Source: Singulisphaera sp. GP187 (GTDB taxonomy: Bacteria; Planctomycetota; Phycisphaerae; Phycisphaerales; SM1A02). Taken from it: a stretch of 45,735 nt of DNA. The notes under the pieces were generated by a model. It saw only the letters and a program-made list of their open reading frames with translations. It ran no database searches and was not told where the DNA came from. The stretch's first letter is position 1, and every line of letters begins with the position of its first letter. Position numbers and translations under genes: made by a program. Below are positions 10,281 to 18,606 of the stretch, piece after piece. The stretch spans positions 1-45,735 of the forward strand of contig CAMDAQ010000004.1 in NCBI GenBank assembly GCA_945888705.1, written 5' to 3'.

Positions 10281-12155
10281 TCAGCGCAGCTTCGCTTCGA
10301 GCTCTTCCCAGCGTGCGTAGAGCCGGGCCACCTCGGTATGCGCCGCGGCCGACGCGTCGCAGGCCTTGCGGAACGCGACGTGGTTCGATTGCAGCGACGG
10401 CTCGTTCATGTGCTCATCGGCCTTGGCCGCAGCGAGCTCCGCAGCAGCGATCGAAGCCTCGATCGCGTCATACTCGCGCTGGTCGTTGTAGGAGAGCTTC
10501 TTGCGCTGCGGCTGCGCCGGCGCGCTCACGGCAGCCGGACGCGGCGCTGCAACCCGCGGCGCAAGCGACTCGGCGGCGGCTTCGAACGACTTGAGCGCGC
10601 GCAGCGCCTGATCCAGATCGGCCACCTGCGCCGACTGCCCACCCGGGCCGCCGAGCACGATGACCTGCGTGGCGAGCCGTTCGAGCATGGCACGGTCGTG
10701 CGTGACCAGGAGCACCGGACCGTCGAACTCCTCGATCGACTGCTCGAGCACGCCCAGCGTGGGCAGGTCAAGGTCGTTGGTGGGTTCGTCGAGCACGAGT
10801 ACGTCGGCCGGCTCGAGCATCATGCGCGCGATGTGCGCGCGTGCCAGCTCGCCGCCGGAGAGCCTCGACACCTGCTGCAGCAGCTGGTCGTCATCGAAGA
10901 GGAATCGGCGCGACCAGGCCGTGATGTGCATCTCGCCGTCGCGAAAGCGCACCTTGTCGCCGACCGGGCAGATCGCGTCCTTCAGCGTCATCGTGCCGTC
11001 GAGCTCCGCGCGCTGCTGCGAGAGCGTGACCACGCGCGGGGCTGGGTCGGCTCGGCCGACCGTCCCGGAATCAGGCGTGCGCTCCCCCACCAGCGTGCGC
11101 AGGAGCGTGGTCTTGCCAGAGCCGTTGGGGCCCATCACGGCCACGCAGTCGCCCGGCACGAGCTCGACATCGAGGCCCGTGAACAAGGTGCGACCACCGA
11201 GCGCGACCGAGATGCCCTCGGCCCACATCAGCCGGCGCGTGCGGCGCCCGCTGCCGGTGAAGTCCACGCGCGCTCCACCCGATGCCGCGGCGGCGTTTCG
11301 CTTGGCGAGCTCGGCCAGCTGATCGCGACGGTCCGCACTGTCGTCGATGCGCCCCTTGGCCTTCGTGCGCCGGGCCTGCGCACCACGGCCGAGCCATGCG
11401 TTGTCGATGCGCACTTCGTTGGCCAGCGAGGCCTGCGCTCGCGCTTGGGCCTCGAGGAACTCGGTCTTGCGGCGCGCGAACTCGTCGACTCCGCCGTCGG
11501 CGACGAAGACGCCGCCGGGATACGCACGCGACAGTTCGCCCACGCGCGTGGCGACGCGCTCGAGGAAGACACGATCATGCGTGACGAAGACGCTCGTCCC
11601 CGCGCGGATGTCCTGCGCGCCTTTCACCAGGAATCGCTCGAGCCATTCAAGGCCCTCGACGTCGAGGTGGTTGGTCGGTTCATCGAGCAGGAGCAGATCC
11701 GGCGTGCCGCCCGCGCGTGCGAGTCCCGCCGCGATCGAGCAGCGCTTGCGCCAGCCGCCCGAGAGCGTGGCGAGCGACACGTCCATCCGCTCCTCCTCGA
11801 ATCCGATCTTGCCGAGGACGACGCCAGCCAGCACCAGTGCTTCGTGCTCATCGCCGTGGCAGCGCGCACACTCGAGCGCCGCAGCCGCCACGGCTTCGCG
11901 TGCAGTCTGGCCCTCCGGGAAGTCATCGCGCTGTGGCACGTACACGCTCACGATCCCGCGCGGCGTGCGCACCGAGCCCGAGTCTGGGTCCTCACGCGCA
12001 GCGAGCATGCGCAGCAGCGTGCTCTTGCCCGCGCCGTTGGGACCGATGAGCGCAAGCCGGTCGCCCTCGGCGATCGACAGGGACACGCCCTTGAAGAGCG
12101 TGCGCATGCCGTGGGATTTCGCGAGGTCAGTGGCGGTCAGGAGCATCGGGGCCAC
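10281..12155 (-). CDS. uup: ABC-F ATPase, Uup family
   Basis: A 624-residue soluble protein with two ABC ATPase domains and no membrane segment. Domain 1 has Walker A GPNGAGKST, signature LSGGWRKR and Walker B LLLLDEPTNHLD. Domain 2 has GPNGSGKTT, LSGGELAR and LVLDEPTNDLD. The linker between them is basic (RRTKAKGRIDD). A C-terminal helical domain (KKLSYNDQREYDAIEASIAAAE ... ARWEELEAKL) is the Uup/ABC_tran_CTD coiled coil. ABC-F proteins act on ribosomes; Uup is tied to ribosome function and transposon excision in E. coli. ATG 12155 or ATG 12146 may be the start. Either overlaps the end of the serine hydrolase gene by about 20-29 bp, implying translational coupling. Confidence 0.92.
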   Translation of the reverse strand: MAPMLLTATDLAKSHGMRTLFKGVSLSIAEGDRLALIGPNGAGKSTLLRMLAAREDPDSGSVRTPRGIVSVYVPQRDDFPEGQTAREAVAAAALECARCHGDEHEALVLAGVVLGKIGFEEERMDVSLATLSGGWRKRCSIAAGLARAGGTPDLLLLDEPTNHLDVEGLEWLERFLVKGAQDIRAGTSVFVTHDRVFLERVATRVGELSRAYPGGVFVADGGVDEFARRKTEFLEAQARAQASLANEVRIDNAWLGRGAQARRTKAKGRIDDSADRRDQLAELAKRNAAAASGGARVDFTGSGRRTRRLMWAEGISVALGGRTLFTGLDVELVPGDCVAVMGPNGSGKTTLLRTLVGERTPDSGTVGRADPAPRVVTLSQQRAELDGTMTLKDAICPVGDKVRFRDGEMHITAWSRRFLFDDDQLLQQVSRLSGGELARAHIARMMLEPADVLVLDEPTNDLDLPTLGVLEQSIEEFDGPVLLVTHDRAMLERLATQVIVLGGPGGQSAQVADLDQALRALKSFEAAAESLAPRVAAPRPAAVSAPAQPQRKKLSYNDQREYDAIEASIAAAELAAAKADEHMNEPSLQSNHVAFRKACDASAAAHTEVARLYARWEELEAKLR

Positions 12156-13512
12156 GCACGGTACCGCGGCCGTCGAACCCCAGCACCAGCTTCAGGAACT
12201 GCGTGTCGTTGAAGTTGGCGCCGGCCTGGCCCATCTCGGCGAAGCGCACGATGACGAGCCCGTGCTCGGGCAGCAGATAGAGCCGCTGCTTGCCGGCGCC
12301 GGCAGCCATCACGGCCTTGATCGGCGTGCCGTTGGCATCGGGGATCGTGGCGGTCTGGCCAGCCGCGAAATCAGCCAGGCCTGGCTGCTCGCCACGACCC
12401 AGTCGCTTGCGCAGGCGGCCGCCCTCGCTGCCACCAACGTTGGCCACGGAGCCATCGGCGCCCGTCAGCAGCCACCACGTCAGCCCGTACTGAGGATTGG
12501 CGCGGCTGCCGATGAAGCACTGCTCCAGTGCCTCGCGGTCGACGACGGGCGTCCACGCAGCACCCGCCTCCGATCGCACCGCGCACCCACGGCGCACGAA
12601 CTCGCCCCACTGCGCCCACTCGCGTGCAGTCAGGTGCGCACCACCCGGCAGGTTGGGATTGCCCTGCTGGTCGAGCGCAAAGCGCGACTTGGGGAAATCG
12701 AGGCCCGCGGGCTTGAGCACGCGCGCGTGCATGTAGTCCCAGTAGTTCCGCTCTGGCCGCGAGCTCGCCGCGAGCTTGCGGGTGAGGAACTCGCCCCACG
12801 CGTAGAAGTGCGTCGGCCCGTAGCGGAACGTGCGCCCTGGCTCGGCCGTGACCGGCACCTTCACGACCGCGGCGTACCAGTTCTCGGGAGCCTTTTCGCG
12901 CCCACCGCCCTTGAGTCGCGATGCCAGGTCATTCGCACCGCCAAGGTCCTTGATGCCGTAGCCCTGCCGACCGAGCAACTCGCTGTTGGGCTCGAGCCCG
13001 CTCGTCAGGTTGAGCAGTTCGCGCACCGTGATGCGGCTCGCGCGCGGATCGGCCTTCCATTCGGTGATGGTGTCGCTCACGAGTTCATCGAGCGTGATCA
13101 GCGCATCCGTCACAGCAGCCGCCGCGGTGATGCCGGAGAAACTCTTGGTGCCGCTGGCCAGCGGATGCGGCCGATCGGCTGACCAGCCCTTCGCATACTG
13201 CTCGGCGATCACGACGCCATCCTTCATCACGAGCACGGCGCGGCCTGACTTCGACTCGCTGTACGCGATGGCCTTGGCGATCGCTTCGGCACTCGGCGCT
13301 GGCTTGGGCGCAGGTTCGGGATTGAGGAACCGCGGCCGATCGTTCGGCGCACTCAGGGCCGGAACCAATGGCGTCGCACTTGGTGGCGCGGCGGCCGGCA
13401 CGGTGCTTCCCGTCGCCGTGGCTGGTGGCGACTGCGCCAGCGCGGCACACCCCAACTGGAGCAGCAGCACCAGCGAACCCGCAGCACACGCGAAGGATCG
13501 ATGCGTCCTCAT
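12127..13512 (-). CDS. Exported serine hydrolase, beta-lactamase/transpeptidase-like
   Basis: A 461-residue exported protein from ATG 13512. The signal peptide is MRTHRSFACAAGSLVLLLQLGCAALAQ, with an AxA-type cut; LQLGC is a poor lipobox. A P/A-rich linker follows. The hydrolase fold begins near residue 70 (GRAVLVMKDGVVIAEQY). The nucleophile is in LASGTKSFSG (SxxK) and a tyrosine motif in FRYGPTHFYAWGE. This is the class C/6-aminohexanoate-dimer-hydrolase-like group, acting on esters or amides; the substrate is unknown. A GTG at 13560 overlaps the preceding stop as GTGA and could be used instead, adding a basic 16-residue extension. It sits between the Tat oxidoreductase and uup genes. Confidence 0.85.
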   Translation of the reverse strand: MRTHRSFACAAGSLVLLLQLGCAALAQSPPATATGSTVPAAAPPSATPLVPALSAPNDRPRFLNPEPAPKPAPSAEAIAKAIAYSESKSGRAVLVMKDGVVIAEQYAKGWSADRPHPLASGTKSFSGITAAAAVTDALITLDELVSDTITEWKADPRASRITVRELLNLTSGLEPNSELLGRQGYGIKDLGGANDLASRLKGGGREKAPENWYAAVVKVPVTAEPGRTFRYGPTHFYAWGEFLTRKLAASSRPERNYWDYMHARVLKPAGLDFPKSRFALDQQGNPNLPGGAHLTAREWAQWGEFVRRGCAVRSEAGAAWTPVVDREALEQCFIGSRANPQYGLTWWLLTGADGSVANVGGSEGGRLRKRLGRGEQPGLADFAAGQTATIPDANGTPIKAVMAAGAGKQRLYLLPEHGLVIVRFAEMGQAGANFNDTQFLKLVLGFDGRGTVRGPDAPDRH

Positions 13513-13556
13513 GGTCCCGGGGATTGTCGCCCGCCGTCCTCGCCGGACAGCGAAGT

Positions 13557-14909
13557 TCACGCGTGCGGTCGGACCGCTCGGCCCCGCAGCGCGTTCGCCC
13601 GCACCGCATGCGGGCCCGTGAACTCCTCGCGATCAGGGTCCCACGAGAGCGGCTGCCCGATCGTGTAGCCGATCACGGCGAGGTGGCAGAGCGTGGCCGT
13701 GCGGTGGCCCGTCTCGGCGGTGCAGATCGGCTCGTGGCCATCCACCATCGCCGTGAGGAAGTCATGCACGTGCGATCGGTTGCGCGGCAAGCGGACCTCG
13801 CCCGCCCCCGGCGGCCGCAAGAGTTCCATCGCCGGATCCGCGCGGCGATCCTCGCCCTTGTAGGCCTTGAGATGCCCGCGAGAGACCTCGATCGTGCCTT
13901 CGGTGCCGATGAACGTGCAGTCGGTCGGGCCACCGTGCACGAGTTCGATGCCGCTGGCGTAGGTGAACACGAGGCCCGTGCGCGCGCCGTCCGCCGGCGG
14001 CGTGATCTTCACCGGGCCCGACAGATCCATGCCCAGCGCCCACTGCGCGATGTCGAAGTGATGCGCCCCGAAATCAGCAAGCCCGCCGTTGGCGTACTCG
14101 GCGTAGTTGCGCCACGCTGGATAGTGACCATGCATGCCGATCGGGCAGAGCTCGTGATGGAACCCGCGCCATGGCGCCTGGCCGAGCCAGCCATCCCAGT
14201 CGATGCCCGGCGGCAGCGGCTCCTCTGGCAGGTCGCACGGCTTGGCCATCGGGCCCACGCCGGCGAGCACGCGCTTCACGGTGCCGATGCGGCCGTTGCG
14301 CACCGCTTCGGCGGCGGTCGCGAACATGTGGTTGAACTCCGATCGCTGCTGCGAGCCGACCTGGAAGGTCACGCCCGTCGCGCGCGCGGCTGCCGCGATC
14401 GCACGGCCCTCGGCAAGCGTGAGCGAGAGCGGCTTCTCGCAATAGACGTGCTTGCCGGCCAGGCATGCGGCGATCGAAGGCTCGGCGTGCCAGTGGTCGG
14501 GCGTCGCCACGATCACGGCATCCACGTTGGGATCCGCGACGAGCTCCCGCCACGAGCGTGCGGCCGTGCACACCGTGCGGCCGCGCTTGGTGTTCGCACG
14601 CCGGATGCACTCGTCGCGGCGAACATCGACGACTTCAGCCACGCTCACGACCTCGACGCCGGGATGATCCATGAAGGCATCGAGCAGTTCGCTCGCGCGC
14701 TTGCCGTAGCCCACGATGCCCACGTTGATGCGGCCCATCGGGCGGCCGGGCGGCGGAAGAGGAGCTGGAGCTGGAGCTGGAGCGGGCGCAGGCGCTGACT
14801 GGGCACCCGTCGCCGGCGGCGATGCGCAGGCGGCCAGTGCTGGCCCAACGGCAGCGAGCAGGCTCGCGGTGCGGACGAAGTCACGACGATCGGTCGGCAG
14901 GTTCGTCAT
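13557..14909 (-). CDS. Tat-exported Gfo/Idh/MocA family oxidoreductase, probable lipoprotein
   Basis: A 450-residue NAD(P)-dependent sugar or inositol oxidoreductase. The leader MTNLPTDRRDFVRTASLLAA carries a twin-arginine motif, and LAAC near residue 28 is a possible lipobox, so it is exported folded, with cofactor. A proline-alanine low-complexity linker follows. The Rossmann fold starts at INVGIVGYGKRASELL. HVYCEKPLSLT contains the conserved EKP lysine, and the substrate-domain motif is GGLADFGAHHFDIAQWALGMD. Planctomycetes carry many of these; most substrates are unknown. TAGCCT six bases before the start suggests leaderless transcription. It diverges from the fucose-type operon across only 37 bp, so shared regulation is possible but unproved. 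Confidence 0.9.
   Translation of the reverse strand: MTNLPTDRRDFVRTASLLAAVGPALAACASPPATGAQSAPAPAPAPAPAPLPPPGRPMGRINVGIVGYGKRASELLDAFMDHPGVEVVSVAEVVDVRRDECIRRANTKRGRTVCTAARSWRELVADPNVDAVIVATPDHWHAEPSIAACLAGKHVYCEKPLSLTLAEGRAIAAAARATGVTFQVGSQQRSEFNHMFATAAEAVRNGRIGTVKRVLAGVGPMAKPCDLPEEPLPPGIDWDGWLGQAPWRGFHHELCPIGMHGHYPAWRNYAEYANGGLADFGAHHFDIAQWALGMDLSGPVKITPPADGARTGLVFTYASGIELVHGGPTDCTFIGTEGTIEVSRGHLKAYKGEDRRADPAMELLRPPGAGEVRLPRNRSHVHDFLTAMVDGHEPICTAETGHRTATLCHLAVIGYTIGQPLSWDPDREEFTGPHAVRANALRGRAVRPHA
14761..14790. repeat. Short hexanucleotide repeat coding a Pro-Ala linker
   Basis: Nearly four copies of a GAGCTG-like unit, then degenerate copies, lie inside the Tat oxidoreductase gene. On the coding strand they give alternating Ala-Pro between the signal peptide and the enzyme. 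Copy number could vary by replication slippage without breaking the frame. Confidence 0.6.
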
Positions 14910-14915
14910 GGGTGC

Positions 14916-14921
14916 AGGCTA
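14916..14921 (-). promoter_or_regulatory. Leaderless -10 box of the Tat oxidoreductase gene
   Basis: TAGCCT, GCACCC, then ATG at 14909 on the minus strand. It shares a 37-bp divergent region with the plus-strand box at 14934-14939. Confidence 0.5.
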
Positions 14922-14933
14922 CCCCTGCTGCGC

Positions 14934-14939
14934 TAGGCT
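14934..14939 (+). promoter_or_regulatory. Leaderless -10 box of the deoxysugar operon
   Basis: TAGGCT, GCGCGGC, then ATG at 14947. Any -35 contact would fall on top of the opposing -10 box or inside the divergent gene. Confidence 0.5.
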
Positions 14940-14946
14940 GCGCGGC

Positions 14947-16017
14947 ATGACGATCCATCGCACCGTCGCCGTCCTCGCCACCGCCCTCTCGCTGTGCACG
15001 GCCATGGCCATCGCCCCTGCCGCCGACCTCGTCGCGGCCCAGAAGGAACGCATCGCCGGCTACGCCAAGCAGCCGATGAAGTCGCCCCACCTGTCGTTCG
15101 TGAGCAACGGCGTCGCCGACTTCTGGACGATCGCCAAGGCCGGCTCGCTCGCCGCAGGCAAGGACCTTGGCTGCGAGGTCACGGTCGTCTTCCCAGGTGC
15201 GGGCCTCAGCGACCAGAAGCGCATGCTGGAGGACCTTGTGATCCGCGGCATCGACGGCGTGTCGGTGAGCCCGATCGATCCCAAGAACCAAATGGAGGTG
15301 CTGAACCAGATCGCCGAGCAGGCCCTGCTCATCACCAACGACAGCGATGCGCCGGGTTCGGCGCGCCTCTGCTACATCGGCATGGACAACTACCTCGCCG
15401 GCCGCCAGTGCGGCGAACTCGCTCGCAAGGGCCTGCCCAACGGCGGCGAGGTCGCCATCTTCATCGGCCGGCTCGAGCAGGACAACGCCAAGCGCCGCTG
15501 GCAGGGCTTCGTCGATGGCCTGCTCAGCCGCAGCGTCGATGCCGAGCGCCGCGATGACCACACCAAGCCGTTCACCGAGGCCGGCTACACGATCGTGGGC
15601 ACGTGGACCGACTCCTTCGATCGCGCCAAGGCCAAGGCCAACATCGAGGACGTGATGACGCGCTATCCGAAGCTCGCGCTGGTCACGGGGCTCTTCGAAT
15701 ACAACTCGGTCCTCGCGGTCGAGGTCTTCCGCCAGGCCGGTCGCGCAGGCCAGATCAAGATCGCCGCCTTCGACGAGGGAGCCGACGTGCTCGTGGGCAT
15801 CCGCGAGGGCATCGTGCTCGGCACCGTGGTGCAGGATCCCTACGGCTACGGCTACGAGAGCATCAAGCTGCTCCACGCGCTGACCCAAGGCAAGCTCGAC
15901 GCGATCCCGAAGGATGGGGTCATGAACATCCCCGCGCGCACGATCACGAAGGACAACGTCGATGCCTTCTGGTCGGACCTGAAGGCGAAGCTCGCCGCGG
16001 GCAAGGCCGCGAAGTGA
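14947..16017 (+). CDS. Sugar ABC transporter substrate-binding protein (RbsB-like)
   Basis: A 356-residue periplasmic binding protein. Signal peptide MTIHRTVAVLATALSLCTAMAIAPAA. The type I (RbsB/Peripla_BP_4) fold is clear: SFVSNGVADFWTIAKAG near the start of the domain, IRGIDGVSVSPIDP, LITNDSDAPGSARLCYIGMDN, GEVAIFIG, and a second lobe with LALVTGLFEYNSVLAVEVF and GTVVQDPYGYGYE. It captures a monosaccharide and delivers it to the two following proteins. Given the L-fuconate dehydratase at the operon's end, L-fucose or a related 6-deoxysugar is the likely ligand (inference). It heads the operon; an 82-bp gap with a second start signal separates it from the ATPase gene. High expression relative to the other subunits would be usual. 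Confidence 0.92.
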   Translation: MTIHRTVAVLATALSLCTAMAIAPAADLVAAQKERIAGYAKQPMKSPHLSFVSNGVADFWTIAKAGSLAAGKDLGCEVTVVFPGAGLSDQKRMLEDLVIRGIDGVSVSPIDPKNQMEVLNQIAEQALLITNDSDAPGSARLCYIGMDNYLAGRQCGELARKGLPNGGEVAIFIGRLEQDNAKRRWQGFVDGLLSRSVDAERRDDHTKPFTEAGYTIVGTWTDSFDRAKAKANIEDVMTRYPKLALVTGLFEYNSVLAVEVFRQAGRAGQIKIAAFDEGADVLVGIREGIVLGTVVQDPYGYGYESIKLLHALTQGKLDAIPKDGVMNIPARTITKDNVDAFWSDLKAKLAAGKAAK

Positions 16018-16086
16018 TCCGGCTGAAGGCCGGAGTCCTGCCCCGCTGAAGCCGCGCCGTCGAGGCCGATCGCCCCGGCCCGCGGG

Positions 16087-16092
16087 TACAGT
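16087..16092 (+). promoter_or_regulatory. Internal leaderless -10 box before the ABC ATPase gene
   Basis: TACAGT, CCGATCC, then ATG at 16100, inside the operon. It would give the downstream five genes a second promoter, independent of the binding protein. Confidence 0.45.
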
Positions 16093-16099
16093 CCGATCC

Positions 16100-17629
16100 A
16101 TGGCGAGCGCTCCTCAAGTCCGCACGATCCTGCGTGCGCGCGGCATCGGCCGGCGCTTTGCCGGCGTGACGGCGCTCGATGGGATCGATGCCGACATCCG
16201 CGCCGGAGAAGTGCTCGCCATCGTGGGCGAGAACGGTGCCGGCAAGAGCACGCTGCTGAAGATCCTGTCGGGCGTGCTCGCGCCCAGCTCCGGCTCGCTT
16301 GAAGAGGTCGATGGACATGGCCACGCGCACGAACTGCGCCTGCGCAGCGTGGCCGATGCCGCCCAGGCCGGCATCGCGCTGGTGCACCAGGAACTGAACC
16401 TTGCCGAGAACCTCGACCTGGCCGGGGCGATCCTGCTCGGCCGCGAGCATCACCGCTTCGGCTGGCTCGACACGCGCTCGATGCGCGCCGAGGCCGGACG
16501 ATGGCTCGCGCGTGTGGGGCTCGACCTCGACCCGTCGACGCTCTGCGGCAGCCTGCCGATCGCGCAGCGACAGCTCGTCGAGATCGCCAAGGCGCTGAGT
16601 GCCAACGCGCGCATCCTCATCCTCGACGAACCGACCTCGAGCCTGAGTGCACGCGAGACCGAACGGCTGCTGTCGATGCTGGATGAACTGCGTCGGAGCG
16701 GCGTGGCGGTCGTCTACGTGTCGCATCACCTGGATGAAGTCCTCGCGATCGCCGACCGCGCACTCGTGCTGCGCGATGGACGAATGGCCGGAACGCTCGA
16801 CCGCTCGACGATGGACCGCAGCACGATCGAGCGGCTGATGGTCGGTCGCGACCTGCCGCCCGTGACCGTGCGGCCATCGCTCGATGACGCCTCGACCCGC
16901 CTTGCCGTGGATGGACTCATCAGCGCACACCGTCGCCGGCGACCGGTCTCGCTCACGGTCAGGCGCGGCGAGATCGTGGGGCTCGCGGGCCTCGTCGGTG
17001 CGGGTCGAACCGAGCTGCTCGAGGCCATCGCCGGCCTCGGCCATGCCAGCGGCAGCATCAGCCTCGATGGCCGCCCGCTCACGGGCACCATCGCCGAGCG
17101 CGTCGCCCGTGGTCTGGCGATCGTTCCCGAGGATCGCGCGCGCCACGGACTGTTCACGCTCGATCCCGTGCGCACGAACATCTCCATGGCCTGGCTGCCG
17201 CGCGGCGCACACGCTGGGCTGGTCGACCACGCTGGCGAGCGCGAGGTCGTCGGTGGCATGATCACGCGGCTGCGGCTGCGGCCGACCGATCCAGCCCGTC
17301 GCGTGCAGACGCTCTCGGGCGGCAACCAGCAGAAGACGATCCTCGGCCGGTGGCTTGCGGTCGAGCCGAGCGTGCTCCTGCTCGATGAGCCGACCCGCGG
17401 CGTCGACGTGGGTGCGCGCCACGACATCCACGAGGCCGTGCGCGCGGCCGCCGCGGCCGGCTGCGCGGTGCTCTTCGCTTCAAGCGACCTGGAAGAGGTG
17501 CTGCTCTTGGCCGACCGCATCCTGGTCATGCATGACGGCGCCATCGCGGGCGAGTTCCTGCGCGAAGCGGCGACCGACGTCGCCATCATGAGCTTGGCCA
17601 CGGGCGGCGCCCTGGAGGGTGCACGATGA
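16100..17629 (+). CDS. Sugar ABC transporter ATP-binding protein, two domains (RbsA-like)
   Basis: A 509-residue peripheral membrane ATPase with two ABC domains, as in RbsA, MglA and XylG. Domain 1 has VGENGAGKSTLLKILSG (Walker A), the Q-loop region ALVHQELNL and ILILDEPTSSLS (Walker B). The signature there is degenerate (GSLPIAQRQLVEIAKAL), normal for this family. Domain 2 lacks a full Walker A (GLVGAGRTELLEAI), also typical, but has LSGGNQQKTILGRWL and VLLLDEPTRGVDVGA. It powers uptake of the sugar captured by the preceding binding protein. The stop overlaps the permease start (ATGA, 17626-17629). Confidence 0.94.
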   Translation: MASAPQVRTILRARGIGRRFAGVTALDGIDADIRAGEVLAIVGENGAGKSTLLKILSGVLAPSSGSLEEVDGHGHAHELRLRSVADAAQAGIALVHQELNLAENLDLAGAILLGREHHRFGWLDTRSMRAEAGRWLARVGLDLDPSTLCGSLPIAQRQLVEIAKALSANARILILDEPTSSLSARETERLLSMLDELRRSGVAVVYVSHHLDEVLAIADRALVLRDGRMAGTLDRSTMDRSTIERLMVGRDLPPVTVRPSLDDASTRLAVDGLISAHRRRRPVSLTVRRGEIVGLAGLVGAGRTELLEAIAGLGHASGSISLDGRPLTGTIAERVARGLAIVPEDRARHGLFTLDPVRTNISMAWLPRGAHAGLVDHAGEREVVGGMITRLRLRPTDPARRVQTLSGGNQQKTILGRWLAVEPSVLLLDEPTRGVDVGARHDIHEAVRAAAAAGCAVLFASSDLEEVLLLADRILVMHDGAIAGEFLREAATDVAIMSLATGGALEGAR

Positions 17630-18606
17630 GGAAGCACTGGGGACTGCTCGGGATCTTCTTGGTGGTGTGCATCGTGACGGCGCTCTACGGGAAGAACTTC
17701 CTGACGGCGTACAACCTGATGAACCTCGTGCAGCGCACGGCGCTCTTCTCGATCCTGGCGCTCGGCGTGGGGTTCGTGATCGGGACCGGCGGCATCGATC
17801 TCTCGCTCGGTTCGGTGGTGTGCCTCGTCGGCATCGCGGTGCCCTGGCTGCTGATCGAGCATGGCTGGTCACCGTGGACCGTCGTCCCCGTTGTGCTTGC
17901 GGGGTCCGCGCTCATCGGGCTCGCGCACGGCCTGCTCGTCACGCGGCTCCGGCTGCAGCCGTTCCTCGTCACGCTCTGCGGGCTGCTCCTCTACCGCGGC
18001 ATCGCGCGCTGGATGACCGGCGACCAATCGCAGGGTTTCCAAGGCGAATTCGCCGAGTTGCGGTCGATCGCGGTTGGGCGCATCCCCTTGCCCGGACTGG
18101 AGACCTTCCGCCTGCCGGCGACGACCATCCCGCTGGTCGTGCTTGCCGTGATCGCGGCGCTCTTCCTCGCGCGAACGGTCTGGGGCAGGTGGCTGCTGGC
18201 GACCGGGAGCAACGAGGCCGCCGCGCGCTACAGCGGCATCCCCACGGCACGACTCGTCACGGGCGCCTACGTCGCCTGCAGCCTGCTCGCCGGGCTCGGC
18301 GGCATGCTGTTCATCTTCGATGTCGGCAGTGCGCAGCCAAGCGATTTCGGGAACTTCTACGAGCTCTACGCCATCGCCGCTGCGGTGCTTGGCGGCTGCA
18401 GCCTGCGGGGCGGCAGCGTGAGCGTGGTCGGCATCGTGCTGGGAACAGCCACCCTGCAGGTGCTGCGCAATTCGATCAACCTGCTCGGGCTTGGTTCGCA
18501 GCTGGAGTTCGCCGTCATCGGTGCCGTGCTGCTGGCTGGCGTGGCGGCGGATGAACTGGTGCGCCGCTGGCACGCTGCACGGCTCGAGCGCCGGGGTGCA
18601 GGATGA
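17626..18606 (+). CDS. Sugar ABC transporter permease (RbsC-like)
   Basis: A 326-residue integral membrane protein with about eight to ten hydrophobic helices, of the BPD_transp_2 family. Key marks are FVIGTGGIDLSLGSVVCLVGI near residue 45, the classic GGIDLSVG motif, and GSNEAAARYSGIPT, the cytoplasmic loop that contacts the ATPase. GGCSLRGGSVSVVGIVLG matches the GG(T/S)SLxGG motif. It forms the translocation path of the transporter. Coupled at both ends by 4-bp ATGA overlaps. Ends in a basic tail (RRWHAARLERRGAG). Confidence 0.94.
   Translation: MRKHWGLLGIFLVVCIVTALYGKNFLTAYNLMNLVQRTALFSILALGVGFVIGTGGIDLSLGSVVCLVGIAVPWLLIEHGWSPWTVVPVVLAGSALIGLAHGLLVTRLRLQPFLVTLCGLLLYRGIARWMTGDQSQGFQGEFAELRSIAVGRIPLPGLETFRLPATTIPLVVLAVIAALFLARTVWGRWLLATGSNEAAARYSGIPTARLVTGAYVACSLLAGLGGMLFIFDVGSAQPSDFGNFYELYAIAAAVLGGCSLRGGSVSVVGIVLGTATLQVLRNSINLLGLGSQLEFAVIGAVLLAGVAADELVRRWHAARLERRGAG

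Noticed and set aside
8099-14909. Recent horizontal transfer of the SET gene or the Tat oxidoreductase gene
   Set aside because: Base composition, codon use and the local start signals match the neighbours, and no mobile element flanks them.
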